The notes: generated by a model from the sequence alone, not told the origin. 57,848 nt of DNA from an uncultured Candidatus Saccharibacteria bacterium (GCA_947307225.1 CAMZIL010000001.1:284120-341967), one strand, 5' to 3'; counted from the first letter of the stretch, positions 17,099 to 27,268 are shown. Program-made: numbers and translations.

Positions 17099-17143
17099 GA
17101 AAAGTAGACTTACAAATATCATAGTCAAAAAAGACTACTTTTC
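17099..17143. repeat. Inverted repeat in the DHFR leader
   Basis: GAAAAGTAGACT (17099-17110) and AGACTACTTTTC (17132-17143) are inverted copies with a single mismatch, 21 nt apart. They lie about 37-80 nt upstream of the DHFR start, and the loop holds a second small repeat (AGTC-AAAAAA-GACT). It could be an operator or an mRNA hairpin. No regulator gene is near. Confidence 0.6.
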
Positions 17144-17187
17144 TAGTGTATATTTAGCGGAAAAGGAGAGCAAGCATAAACAGTTTA

Positions 17188-17196
17188 TGTTATAAT
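17188..17196 (+). promoter_or_regulatory. Extended -10 promoter of the second surface operon
   Basis: TGTTATAAT (TATAAT at 17191-17196) is preceded by TTA, matching the GCTTATGnTATAAT form found at pilM and the LRR gene. The leader is about 45-50 nt. Confidence 0.6.
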
Positions 17197-17248
17197 TATT
17201 GTAGAGTGTGAAATAAAAACAAAAATACTGCGAAGTTTGGGATTATAA

Positions 17249-19132
17249 GTGATGCTTTTTTGCAGTAAAGGCAAAAGATCTATAACGAATCGATTTAGGC
17301 TGTTTTTGGCGGCTGGTTTTTTGGTTTTTGGTGTAGTCGGTATTGCGAGCGTGCTTGCGGCTTCTCGTGCTAGCCAAGCGGAGCAGATAGCCGACGGAAT
17401 CCGGGTCGAAGAGAATTCGGACCTCGATTATTACTTGCATATTGGCTATGACGGTATTGACCGCAATGGTACTCATTCCGATAGTGAAACGCGCGTAGAA
17501 GTACGCAGTAGTGTTATGAAGGTGATCGATAAAATCCCAGATGGTTTGATGTTCCAGGGTTTCGTGGAGACTGATAATGGCATTATTGCGGCTTATCCGA
17601 ATGGCTGTTCCGGTTTGGTAATTGATGATACTGGCGATACGACTGGTTGGAACGCGGACGAGACCGAATATGTTTGGCATGGTCTCCATTATGATAAGGC
17701 GTCTGAAACAGTTTCTTTGAGAGTAAAGAATGTGATGGCGGGGTGCCAGATTACGGTTGGCATTCGCACAAAGACGCCGACTCTTCGCGATGGCGAGAAG
17801 CGCCGCGATTTCTATAACTATGCGACGCAGATTAGCGACAACGCCAGCGTGAATTCGAATTTGACGCATCACTGGATTGGTAAAGACGACGAGTCTACAA
17901 AATATACTGTTCGCTATAGCTTCACCGGCGACGTACCGAGTAGTGCGAAGCTTCCGGCAGAGCAGCAGTATAGCGCTGGCTCAACGGTTAACGTGGCGAT
18001 GGATCCAGTTGTCCGTGGCTATGACTTTTCGGGCTGGACAACATCTGACGCTACAATCGATGGCAATAAGTTTACGATGCCTGCGGGTGACGTTACTTTA
18101 GTAGGTACATTTACGCAAAAAGCAAAATACACGGTCAAGTATCAGATTGAAGGCGATGCACCAGAGGACTATTTGCCGCCAGTAGAGCATAGCTATGGTG
18201 CAGGTGAATTCGTAGAGCTCGATACGACGGCAGCTGGCTGGACGTTTAGAGGCTATAAGTTCCTAGGGTGGACTTTTGACCGGATGGTAGTTGAGAACGG
18301 TGGTTTTACGATGCCGGAAGCAAATGTGACGATTCATGGTAGCTTTGAAAAGATCAGCTACAAGGTGAAGTATGAGTTTGTTGGCGACGTAAAACCGAGT
18401 AACTGGGAGAGTCTGATCCCAGCTGAACAATCGTATTATCCAGGCGATACGGTTCAACTCGCAGCCGCACCAAGCGCAAACGGCTACCAGTTTATGGGCT
18501 GGATGCATGACGATAACTTTACGATGGCGGAAAATGATGTGACGATCCAGGGCAAGTGGATGTCGGTCGGTGAGGGTGTTTTCCAACCGGAAATTACGCA
18601 GGAGATTACGAATCCAAAGGATAAGTTCTATGCCGATGACGAAGTGAAGTTCAAGATCACGGTAAAGAATACGGCAAACTATACGCTTAAAGATATAAAT
18701 ATATATGCCGATCAGAAGGGCACGACATTCGAGGAGCCGGGTGATGGTGCAAGCTTGCGCTCAGCACATTTGGCGCAGATTGATAGTTTGGCGCCTGGCG
18801 AATCGCGCGTACTAAATGCTAGCTATGATGTTCATGAAGATTACGAAACGACAATTGAAAATCCAGTCGAGCTCTTAAGCGCGACGGCAGATAATCATGT
18901 GATGAATAGTAGTGCGGCGGCAAGAGCGACGTATCGTACGGTAACTGAGTTTGACACGGGGGTGAAGGGTGATACGCCGGATCCGACTCCGGATACCCCA
19001 GATACTCCAGATACGCCAAAAACGTACGACGACATTGTTTGCTATCTTGCCATTTTCTTAGGCTCCGGATTGGGCTTGGGGATTGCTGTTGCAATTGTCA
19101 AAGCGCACAGAAAGGAGGTGGGCGATGAATAA
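17249..19132 (+). CDS. Cell-surface protein with InlB-type repeats, paralogue of the 14647 gene
   Basis: A 627-residue secreted protein with the same plan as the 14647 product: signal segment (about 10-37), shared N-domain with DDTGDTTGWN and GEKRRDFYNYA, three InlB B-type repeats, a DUF11-like domain near 435-560 and a Pro-Thr-Asp linker (DPTPDTPDTPDTP). The C-terminus has PKTYDD, a membrane span and a short basic tail. GTG at 17249 or ATG at 17252 may be the start. Its last 8 nt overlap the vWA-BspA gene, whose ribosome binding site AGGAGGTGGG lies in its C-terminal codons, so the two are coupled and may form one surface complex. Confidence 0.85.
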   Translation: MMLFCSKGKRSITNRFRLFLAAGFLVFGVVGIASVLAASRASQAEQIADGIRVEENSDLDYYLHIGYDGIDRNGTHSDSETRVEVRSSVMKVIDKIPDGLMFQGFVETDNGIIAAYPNGCSGLVIDDTGDTTGWNADETEYVWHGLHYDKASETVSLRVKNVMAGCQITVGIRTKTPTLRDGEKRRDFYNYATQISDNASVNSNLTHHWIGKDDESTKYTVRYSFTGDVPSSAKLPAEQQYSAGSTVNVAMDPVVRGYDFSGWTTSDATIDGNKFTMPAGDVTLVGTFTQKAKYTVKYQIEGDAPEDYLPPVEHSYGAGEFVELDTTAAGWTFRGYKFLGWTFDRMVVENGGFTMPEANVTIHGSFEKISYKVKYEFVGDVKPSNWESLIPAEQSYYPGDTVQLAAAPSANGYQFMGWMHDDNFTMAENDVTIQGKWMSVGEGVFQPEITQEITNPKDKFYADDEVKFKITVKNTANYTLKDINIYADQKGTTFEEPGDGASLRSAHLAQIDSLAPGESRVLNASYDVHEDYETTIENPVELLSATADNHVMNSSAAARATYRTVTEFDTGVKGDTPDPTPDTPDTPDTPKTYDDIVCYLAIFLGSGLGLGIAVAIVKAHRKEVGDE

Positions 19133-22100
19133 TAAAAAGAAGACGATCGGAATCCTAGCTGGCGTTCTCGTCCTGAGTGCTGTGATTTTCTTGCCGATTT
19201 TTGCTGCGTTTGCTGCAGATGTGCCGGTGCGCAACATTGGCTTTAGCTCTACTGAGACTAACTATGAAAACGGAGACCCGGGTGCTTGGCATATTGAAAA
19301 AGAAGCATACTGGACAAAGAAGGGCATCGCCAAAATGAACATTGAGCTTACCGGCAATACGCCTGCTCGTTCGGATAAGCATTACGACTTGGTGCTTTTG
19401 ATCGATGAATCCGGCTCGATGTTTGATGGAGAACTCGATGAAGCAAAGGCCGATATGATTACGTTTGCTAACGGTCTTTTGTCTGACGGCCAAAGTAGAA
19501 TCGCTTTAGTCGGTTTCTCTACGACTAGTCATATTGTCACGGATTTTACGACTGATAGTAGCCGTATCGCTGGCGGTATAAATAGTCTCAATGCCAATGG
19601 CCAGACAGACTATTACTATGGTTACCAGAGAGTGAACCAATTGCTCGAAAACTATGAGCCGGTTGAGGGGAATGAATTGTGTGTGATGCTTGTTTCGGAT
19701 GGTTACCCGAACAATCACCACCCAGAAGAAATAGCGGAATATAAGTTATTAAAAGAGAATTATCCAGATTCGCTCGTCTATGGCATTCGCTATGGCAATG
19801 GTGGCGGCTATATGAATGCCGTTACTGATAAAATGGAAAACAGCGACAAAGCGACTTTCTTGGATACGATGGTTAGTCTGACCAAGATCTACGAGTCGTT
19901 TAATCCGATGATTATTACGGATTATATCAATGATAAGTATTTCGAACTTACGGGCAAGTATTCTGGTGATGGTTTGTGGAATGTTACTTCGGCAGACGAT
20001 GGCACGCCAATGGTAATTTGGGATCTTTCGAAGTCTTACTTTAATGGTACTGCGCCAAGGAATCTATCGATAGAGCTTAAATTGAAGGACGAATACTTAA
20101 ACGACGAGGATGGCCTTTTCCCAACTAGCAAGAAGACGCGTGGCGTCAGTAGCGTTAAAAATATGGGCAGCGTAATTAATGAAGATACAACTACGTCGCT
20201 CTCGCCAATTTTGAAGCTAAAGTATTGGGTGCACTACGAAGCGAATGCTCCGTCGGGCTGTACGATTGAAGGCACGCTCCCGCAATCGAAAGAAGAGGTT
20301 GTGTTTAGCACGGTGAGAATAGCTAGCAATCAGCTTTCTTGCGGCGACTGGTCTTTCAAGGGCTGGCAGATAAGGACTTCGACGGCAGAGCGCATCAATA
20401 AAGATTACTTTATTATGGGCAACGAAGATATCTATATCGAAGGTACGTGGGGCAGGCCGGCAATTACGAAGTCGACAGAAGGTACGCCATGGCAGGAGAG
20501 CTACGCGTTGCTTGATACTGGTCCTAATGTCAACAGAAAACTAAGAGCCTTGGCTACAGATAACGTTTTGGCGGTCAAGAAAGCTGACGAATTGCTCGAG
20601 GATAGGATCACCAGTACGAATAATAAGATTTCCGCAGCTTCATCACCGGTGAATATTTATGCCTGGTTTAATACAAGCGATAAGACGATTTACATCTATT
20701 CTGACGCAGAAACAATTAAGGGTAATTCAGACTCGTCTGGTATGTTTAATGGTCTAGATGCTAGGAGACTGAGAACCGTTGTAGATTTCTCTGGTTTAGC
20801 GGATTGGGACATGACCGGTGTTCGGAGCTTGGACGCTTTCATGGCCTATATCACGGGCGCGGCTAACATTGATGCGCTAGCAAGTTGGGATGTTTCTCAC
20901 GTGACGGATATTGACAGCTTCTTCTCGCACACTGGTATTAGCGATTTCTCGGCTATTGCGGACTGGGACGTCTCGAACGTAGAAACCGCGAGGAATCTGT
21001 TTGGCGAAAACACTGCTATGGTTAATGTTGATGCTTTGGCTGGATGGAGATTTGACAACTTGAAAGACGTCACGGGCATGTTCTATAAGATGACCAATTT
21101 GGTTAGCATATCTGGAGTCAGGAACTGGAATCCGGGTAAGCTAGAAAATATGTCCCAGTTTATTACTTGGAGTAAGAAAGTAGCCTCTCTTGATGGGCTC
21201 CAAGATTGGGATGTATCTCACGTGACGACGATATATAACGCTTTCCAGTTGATGGATAGTCTTGTTGATATTAGCGCACTTGAAAAGTGGGATACGTCCA
21301 ATATGACAAGTATGTACGGTCTATTCTATAGCGATTCGAAGCTAGCTGATTTCTCGGCACTGCGTCGTAGGACTATTACGAGAGAAGACGGGACGTCGTA
21401 CGTTACCTGGGACGTTTCCAATGCTACGAGCTTTGAATCATTCTTCATGGGGACGAAGTTCTCAGATTCGGCAATTTTGTCCGATTGGGACGTATCGTCT
21501 GCGAAGAGTATGTATCGCATGTTCTATAGCTCTACGCTGATTAATACGGATGGTCTTGCTGACTGGGATGTCTCGCATGTTACTAATATGACGCAAATGT
21601 TTAGTGGCGTAAACGGATTGACCTCCCTTGCTGGTTTGTCGAAGTGGAATATGTCGAATGTTCAAACGATGTCTGGCATGTTCTCCGGTGGCTTTGTAAC
21701 CGGGAAAATAGTTGACTTGACCGGCCTCGAGTACAAGCTCGTCGAAGAGGAGGGCAAGGAACCATATTATGCTTGGGACTTGTCGAATGTAACCGCGATT
21801 GATAATTTGTTCTATTCTCAAGAAAGCCTCCAGAATGTCGATGCGATGTTGGATTGGAAGATACCAAAAGTCAGGTCTATGGAGGCCATGTTCAGTGAGT
21901 GCACGAGTTTGACGGATCTTTCTGGATTAAGAAAGCTTGATGTTGGGCAGGTCACTTCCATGAAAACGTTGTTCGCGAAGACCACCGCACTCAGAGACTT
22001 AACTCCACTACAGAATTGGGATACAAAGAACGTTAATGATATGACGAGTCTATTTAGTAGTTCTGGTGTCTTGGATTTGACTCCAATTCGCGGATGGAAT

Positions 22101-22796
22101 GTTGGAAAGCTGACGAATATTTATAATGCCTTCTCTTATACGTCTCTTGCCACTCTTGACGGTTTGCAGGATTGGAAGCCGTGTGCTGTGACGAACTTGA
22201 AGGAAACGTTTAGAGGCACGAAGCAATTAACCAGCATAAGTCAGTTGGCCGGTTGGGCAAAGAAGGCTGATGATAGTGTGTGCATCAAACCGGTTAATAT
22301 GATTGGTACATTCTATGACTCTGGGATCGTGTCGACGCATGGTCTTGAGGACTGGGATATACGCAGTGTAACAGACTTTGTTCAGACATTCCAGAACGCA
22401 AAGAGTCTCACCGATTTGACGGGTCTTAGCGGGACGTACTGGAATCAGCCAAAGACTGCCGTGGCGAGCTACCAGGGAATGTTTGTTGGCGCAACTGCTC
22501 TAGTAAGCTTAAATGGTATAGGTGGCTGGCCGATGAATAATACGAAGAATGTAAGGGAGATGTTTAACGGCGCAACGAACTTGGAGGATATCGATGCTCT
22601 AGGCACCTGGCAACCTACGGTGATTGCCGATATGGTCCGCATGTTCAGGAATGATGCCAAGCTGACAACTGAGGACCTGGCAGTGCTCGAAAACTGGAAT
22701 GCGACTTTAACGACGACGCCAATGATTACGGGAGCGTTTGACGGTATCCCGGCCGATGTCGTGCGCCCAACGATTGGCCCGGCTAACGGCGGTTAA
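19125..22796 (+). CDS. Secreted vWA protein with about 22 BspA-type repeats
   Basis: The product has 1223 residues. A signal peptide (about 1-33, ending AAFA-AD) leads to a von Willebrand factor A domain (about 70-285) with an intact MIDAS DESGS and a later SDGYPN. A linker with an InlB-like segment (about 365-450) follows. From about residue 555 to the end, roughly 22 repeats of the DUF285/BspA type (L--WD-S-V--M--MF) form a solenoid. No C-terminal span or sorting motif is seen, so it is either released or held by a partner, perhaps the anchored protein encoded just upstream. BspA and vWA domains commonly bind host proteins. The start at 19125 follows AGGAGGTGGGCG; an earlier ATG at 19083 would have no such site. 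Confidence 0.88.
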   Translation: MNNKKKTIGILAGVLVLSAVIFLPIFAAFAADVPVRNIGFSSTETNYENGDPGAWHIEKEAYWTKKGIAKMNIELTGNTPARSDKHYDLVLLIDESGSMFDGELDEAKADMITFANGLLSDGQSRIALVGFSTTSHIVTDFTTDSSRIAGGINSLNANGQTDYYYGYQRVNQLLENYEPVEGNELCVMLVSDGYPNNHHPEEIAEYKLLKENYPDSLVYGIRYGNGGGYMNAVTDKMENSDKATFLDTMVSLTKIYESFNPMIITDYINDKYFELTGKYSGDGLWNVTSADDGTPMVIWDLSKSYFNGTAPRNLSIELKLKDEYLNDEDGLFPTSKKTRGVSSVKNMGSVINEDTTTSLSPILKLKYWVHYEANAPSGCTIEGTLPQSKEEVVFSTVRIASNQLSCGDWSFKGWQIRTSTAERINKDYFIMGNEDIYIEGTWGRPAITKSTEGTPWQESYALLDTGPNVNRKLRALATDNVLAVKKADELLEDRITSTNNKISAASSPVNIYAWFNTSDKTIYIYSDAETIKGNSDSSGMFNGLDARRLRTVVDFSGLADWDMTGVRSLDAFMAYITGAANIDALASWDVSHVTDIDSFFSHTGISDFSAIADWDVSNVETARNLFGENTAMVNVDALAGWRFDNLKDVTGMFYKMTNLVSISGVRNWNPGKLENMSQFITWSKKVASLDGLQDWDVSHVTTIYNAFQLMDSLVDISALEKWDTSNMTSMYGLFYSDSKLADFSALRRRTITREDGTSYVTWDVSNATSFESFFMGTKFSDSAILSDWDVSSAKSMYRMFYSSTLINTDGLADWDVSHVTNMTQMFSGVNGLTSLAGLSKWNMSNVQTMSGMFSGGFVTGKIVDLTGLEYKLVEEEGKEPYYAWDLSNVTAIDNLFYSQESLQNVDAMLDWKIPKVRSMEAMFSECTSLTDLSGLRKLDVGQVTSMKTLFAKTTALRDLTPLQNWDTKNVNDMTSLFSSSGVLDLTPIRGWNVGKLTNIYNAFSYTSLATLDGLQDWKPCAVTNLKETFRGTKQLTSISQLAGWAKKADDSVCIKPVNMIGTFYDSGIVSTHGLEDWDIRSVTDFVQTFQNAKSLTDLTGLSGTYWNQPKTAVASYQGMFVGATALVSLNGIGGWPMNNTKNVREMFNGATNLEDIDALGTWQPTVIADMVRMFRNDAKLTTEDLAVLENWNATLTTTPMITGAFDGIPADVVRPTIGPANGG

Positions 22797-22818
22797 TCAG
22801 ATTGATTGTCTTTCGTGA

Positions 22819-22830
22819 TAAAATAAAGAC
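22819..22830 (+). promoter_or_regulatory. Leaderless promoter of dnaE
   Basis: TAAAAT at 22819-22824 is followed by 6 nt and the ATG of dnaE. No Shine-Dalgarno sequence is present. Confidence 0.7.
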
Positions 22831-25800
22831 ATGGCAAAAGAGGAGATTCAGCTAAAACCGAGTGATTTTGTGCACTTGCATAATCACACGCACTATTCGT
22901 TGCTTGACGGTTTGACGAAAGTCGATGAGCTGGTCAACCTCGTAAAAGATACGGGCATGGAAGCTGTGGCGGTTACTGACCATGGCACGATGTCCGGTTT
23001 GATTGACTTATACAAGACGGCAAATGACGCTGGCATAAAGCCGATTTTGGGCTTGGAGGCCTATGTTGCGGCGCGCAGACTAGAAGATCGCGACCCGGCT
23101 TACGATAAGGAACGTTTCCATATTACGCTTTTGGCGCAGACGAATAAGGGCTTCGAGAACCTTTGCCGCATGATGACTATTGCCGAGACGGAAGGCAAAT
23201 ACTACAAGCCGCGTATCGACCATCGCTTGATGGAAGAGTATAACGAGGGCATTATTTGTCTTTCCGGTTGTGCCGGTTCAGAGATTTCGATGGCAATTCG
23301 CAACGACGATTTGGATCGTGCAAAAGAATTGATCAAGTGGTACGCAAAGACATTTGAGGGGCGTTTTTATCTGGAGATGCAGGATCACGGTCATCCGGAT
23401 TCGCCTACGCACTGGAGTGAGCAGAACAAGATCAATGAGACTTTTATGAAGCTCTCAAAAGAGATGAATTTGCCGCTCGTGGTGACTTGTGACGCGCACT
23501 ATATCAAGCACGAGGACCAGGACGCGCATGAAGTCTTGCTTTGTATTGGTACCGGTTCGCGTATTCAAGACGAAAAACGTATGTCGTTAAAGGAGTTTCA
23601 GCTTCACGTCATTACGCCAGATGAGCTCATCCCGCGCTGGCAGAAGACTTGTCCGGAGGCTATTCTAAACACGAAGAAGATTGCCGATAGCTGTAATGTG
23701 ACGATTGATCTTGGCCGCATTTTGATTCCGAAGTTTCCAATTGATACTGGGGAAACAGAGAAGGAATATCTGGATAAATTGGTGTTCCGCGGCCTTGCTG
23801 AACGCTACGGCTACATGACGAAAGAAGAGGCAGAGAAGGCAACAATCCCAGAGATCCGAAAAGTGCTATCGGATGAGATCCTGGAACGCATTGATTACGA
23901 GCTCGAGACAGTCGACAAGATGGGCTACAACGGCTACTTCTTGATCGTCCAGGACTTCATTAACTGGGGCAAGAATCAGGGTATTATTTACGGCCCAGGA
24001 CGTGGTTCGGCGGCAGGTTCGCTCCTCGCATATGCGATTCACATTACTGACCTTGATCCACTGAAGTACCATTTGCTCTTTGAGCGCTTCTTGAACCCGG
24101 ACCGTATCTCCATGCCGGATATCGATACTGATATTCAGGATAACCGCCGCGATGAGGTGATTGAATACTGTACGGAGAAGTACGGTAAGGGCCGCGTGAG
24201 TAACATTGTAACCTTCGGTAAGATGATGGCGAAGAACGCCGTGCGCGATGTGGCGCGCGTATTGGATGTGCCATACGCAGAGGCGGATAGAATTGCGAAG
24301 CTCGTGCCGGATCCAGTGATGGGCCATCACGTAAAGCTAAAAGATGCGATTGTTAACGAGCCTGATCTGAAGAAGGAATATGAGACAAATCCGACTGTAA
24401 AAGAGGTGATTGACCTCGCAATGCGCCTAGAGGGCACGATTCGCAGCCATGGTGTGCACGCTTGTGGCGTGGTGATTGCGCCAGATGATTTGGTGAAGTT
24501 TATGCCGCTTGAAGTTTCGGCCAAGGGCCCACTTGCGACGCAGTATCCTGGTCCTCAGGTCGAGGAGCTTGGCCTTCTAAAGATGGACTTTTTGGGTCTA
24601 TCCAACCTTTCGGTGATTCAGCAGACTTTGCGTATTATCAAGAAGGTTCATGGCAAAGTAATCGATATGAACAAGTTGCCGCTTGATGACGATAATGTGT
24701 ATGCATTGTTCCGCCGCGGCGATACGACGGGCGTATTCCAGTTTGAATCTGCGGGCATGAAGCGCTATCTCCGTGAGCTTCAGCCGACGGCATTTGACGA
24801 TCTTATCGCTATGAACGCACTTTATCGTCCGGGTCCGATGCAGTTCATTGAGAGCTTTATTAAGCGTAAACACGGGGAAGAGCCGATTACTTATCTGCAT
24901 CCGGGTCTCGAGAACTCGCTCAAGAATACCTATGGTATTTTGATTTATCAGGAGCAGTTCATGCAGGCGTCCAAGGAATGGTGTGGCTTTACTGGTGGTC
25001 AGGCAGATACTTTGCGCAAGGCCGTGGGTAAGAAGAAAGTCGACCTCATGAATAAGATGAAACCGCTCTTTATTGAAGGCGCGGTGAAGGTCGGTGGGGC
25101 AACAGAGGAGATTGCGGAGACCTTCTGGAGTCAGTTGCTCGACTTCGCTAACTACTGTTTCAACAAGAGTCACGCTGCATGTTATGCATTGGTTGCCTAT
25201 TGGACAGCTTATCTAAAGACTTATTATCCAGACGCCTTTATGGCGGCATTGATGACGGCAGATATGCGCTGGACCGATCGTCTCGCAATTGAGATGACCG
25301 AGTGCAAGCGTATGGGCATTCCAGTGCTTGGCCCAGATATCAATGAGTCTTATGCGGACTTTGCAACGGTCGGTAAGGAGAACAAGATTCGCTTTGGCCT
25401 CGCCGCAATTAAGGGTATGGGCCGTGCACTCGCCGAGGAAGTGATCGATGAGCGCGACAAGAATGGCCCATTCAAGTCGGTCTGCGATTTTGCAAAACGT
25501 GTAAATACGACGAAATTCAACAAGAAATCTTGGGAATCGGCGATTAAAACCGGTGTGTTTGATAGCTTTGGCGACCGTTCAGATTTGTTGTTCAACCTAG
25601 ATAAGATTCAGGCCTATGGTGCGAAACTACAAAAAGATGCAGCGTCTGGCCAGACGGATTTGTTTGGCGCAATGGGCGCGGCGGCTGAAATCCCAGAGGT
25701 AGAAATTGTGCCGGCGCCGACAAAGTATACCGATAAAGAGCAGTTGATGTGGGAGCGCGACTTGATGGGCCTCTATATCTCTGCGCATCCGCTTGATAAA

Positions 25801-26535
25801 TACGATACATATTTCCAAGAGCAGACAATGCCTACGAACGAGATTAAGCCTACGCTTGACGGGGCAGCAGTGATTGTTGGCGGTTTGATTACTAATGTAC
25901 GTACGCTGATTACGAAATCTGGCTCAAAGATGGCCTTTGTAAAGATTGAGGACAAGCTTGGCGAAGTTGAAGTGACGGTATTCCCGAGGACTTTCGAAGA
26001 GGTTGGCGCAAAGCTTATTGTCGATACAGTCGTGAAGGTGTCCGGTAAGGTTAATGCGCGCGATCGCGACGGCGTATTGACGGACGAAGCAAAGATTAAT
26101 GCTGAAGAAATTACCGTAATTACAGATGAAGAACTTGAAAACTATGAGTCAACGGGTGCAACGCTAAAGGCGCCAACGAAGGGCGTTGCGCCAGCGAAGC
26201 CACGTGGCAAGGTGGCGGCAACATCGGTTGGAGGCGGTCCTCGTCGTTCGTCAGAAAAGCCTACGACGCAGTACAAGACCTCTGCAAGTGCTGATGCTAA
26301 TGCGCAACCAGTGAAGCCAAAGAAGCTGTTTATTCGCGTCGAGGATTCGTCTAATACGAAAGCATTGATGGATCTAAAGAAGATTTGCGGTACTTATCCG
26401 GGTCTATCCGAAGTAATTTTGGTGATCGGACCGGATAAAAAAGCAATGCGGATGCCGTTTAGGGTAGAGTTAGAGGATGTCTTAGTCTCTGGGCTCAAAG
26501 AAATATTCGGCGACGAATCGGTAGTAGCGAAATAA
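22831..26535 (+). CDS. dnaE: DNA polymerase III alpha subunit DnaE
   Basis: The replicative polymerase, 1234 residues. The N-terminal PHP domain keeps its likely metal ligands (HLHNHTHYS, VTDHGTMSG, GLEAY, RFHITLLA, CDAHY), so it may proofread by itself. The polymerase core shows YGPGRGSAAGSLLAY, the catalytic MPDIDTDIQDNRRDEVIEY (about 430-448), RSHGVHACGVVI and KMDFLGL. The helix-hairpin-helix part is near 840-880 and an OB-fold near 1010-1090. The tail from about 1110 has a Pro/Lys/Ala linker and a further small domain. It is a single-gene unit with a leaderless start and a terminator. Confidence 0.98.
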   Translation: MAKEEIQLKPSDFVHLHNHTHYSLLDGLTKVDELVNLVKDTGMEAVAVTDHGTMSGLIDLYKTANDAGIKPILGLEAYVAARRLEDRDPAYDKERFHITLLAQTNKGFENLCRMMTIAETEGKYYKPRIDHRLMEEYNEGIICLSGCAGSEISMAIRNDDLDRAKELIKWYAKTFEGRFYLEMQDHGHPDSPTHWSEQNKINETFMKLSKEMNLPLVVTCDAHYIKHEDQDAHEVLLCIGTGSRIQDEKRMSLKEFQLHVITPDELIPRWQKTCPEAILNTKKIADSCNVTIDLGRILIPKFPIDTGETEKEYLDKLVFRGLAERYGYMTKEEAEKATIPEIRKVLSDEILERIDYELETVDKMGYNGYFLIVQDFINWGKNQGIIYGPGRGSAAGSLLAYAIHITDLDPLKYHLLFERFLNPDRISMPDIDTDIQDNRRDEVIEYCTEKYGKGRVSNIVTFGKMMAKNAVRDVARVLDVPYAEADRIAKLVPDPVMGHHVKLKDAIVNEPDLKKEYETNPTVKEVIDLAMRLEGTIRSHGVHACGVVIAPDDLVKFMPLEVSAKGPLATQYPGPQVEELGLLKMDFLGLSNLSVIQQTLRIIKKVHGKVIDMNKLPLDDDNVYALFRRGDTTGVFQFESAGMKRYLRELQPTAFDDLIAMNALYRPGPMQFIESFIKRKHGEEPITYLHPGLENSLKNTYGILIYQEQFMQASKEWCGFTGGQADTLRKAVGKKKVDLMNKMKPLFIEGAVKVGGATEEIAETFWSQLLDFANYCFNKSHAACYALVAYWTAYLKTYYPDAFMAALMTADMRWTDRLAIEMTECKRMGIPVLGPDINESYADFATVGKENKIRFGLAAIKGMGRALAEEVIDERDKNGPFKSVCDFAKRVNTTKFNKKSWESAIKTGVFDSFGDRSDLLFNLDKIQAYGAKLQKDAASGQTDLFGAMGAAAEIPEVEIVPAPTKYTDKEQLMWERDLMGLYISAHPLDKYDTYFQEQTMPTNEIKPTLDGAAVIVGGLITNVRTLITKSGSKMAFVKIEDKLGEVEVTVFPRTFEEVGAKLIVDTVVKVSGKVNARDRDGVLTDEAKINAEEITVITDEELENYESTGATLKAPTKGVAPAKPRGKVAATSVGGGPRRSSEKPTTQYKTSASADANAQPVKPKKLFIRVEDSSNTKALMDLKKICGTYPGLSEVILVIGPDKKAMRMPFRVELEDVLVSGLKEIFGDESVVAK

Positions 26536-26560
26536 AAATCGCCCTTTCGGGCGGTTTTTA
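26534..26560. terminator. Bidirectional terminator after dnaE
   Basis: AAAATCGCCC and GGGCGGTTTTT pair around TTTC, with A and T runs on both sides. It separates dnaE from the convergent LOG gene, whose stop overlaps the right arm. Confidence 0.88.
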
Positions 26561-27268
26561 TTTGTTCACTGGGTTGTTATAGAGGTTTTCGTGGATACTT
26601 GGGTGGCCGATCTTGTTTGCGGCCTTCACTACCTCGGTAATATCGTCAGTAATCTTGTAGATTTTGCGGTCATTTGCCTTGATGAGGTGCTCTTTTTGCA
26701 TGCGTGACTCGAAGAACTTGTCGAGTGGTTTCCAGTAATTCTTGCCGATGAGGAACATTGGCATTTTTGGCATTTTACCTTCTTGCATGAGGATGAGAAT
26801 TTCGGAGAATTCATCGAGTGTACCAAAGCCACCAGGGAAGAAGACGTAGACTTTGCTCGAGATGGTCAGCATGACCTTGCGCGCAAAGAAATAGTGAAAT
26901 TCGATGGTGTCGGTAACGTATGGATTGATATGTTGCTCGTGCGGGAGCTGGATGTTTAGGCCGATACTGCGACCGCCAGCCTCGTAGGCGCCCTTGTTTG
27001 CGGCTTGCATAATGCTTGGGCCGCCACCAGAAATCACGGCATGGCCGTTCTGGGCGAGCAGGAAGCCGAGTTTTTCAGCCATCTTGCACCACTTACTGTT
27101 TTCTGGCAAACGAGCAGAACCAAAGATGGAAACGCCCTGCGCGAAGGTACGAACCTTTGCGAGACCTTGCTCGAGGTCTTTGGCGTAGCGCAGAGAGCGC
27201 TCGACGTCTTCTGGGTCGAGTTTTTCGTTGGCGATGCTATCTAGCCAGTTAGTTATTGCTTCGTCCAT
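26558..27268 (-). CDS. LOG-family (TIGR00730) Rossmann-fold protein
   Basis: A 236-residue member of the lysine-decarboxylase-like/LOG family, whose characterised members cleave nucleoside 5'-monophosphates to base and ribose 5-phosphate. The motifs SIFGSARLPE, SGGGPSIMQAANKGA and FFPGGFGTLDEF (PGGxGTxxE) are clear. It is the last gene of the gap operon and overlaps the kinase stop by one base (TAATG). A release of ribose 5-phosphate would link it to rpiB and rpe in the same operon; this link is an inference. Confidence 0.9.
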   Translation of the reverse strand: MDEAITNWLDSIANEKLDPEDVERSLRYAKDLEQGLAKVRTFAQGVSIFGSARLPENSKWCKMAEKLGFLLAQNGHAVISGGGPSIMQAANKGAYEAGGRSIGLNIQLPHEQHINPYVTDTIEFHYFFARKVMLTISSKVYVFFPGGFGTLDEFSEILILMQEGKMPKMPMFLIGKNYWKPLDKFFESRMQKEHLIKANDRKIYKITDDITEVVKAANKIGHPSIHENLYNNPVNK

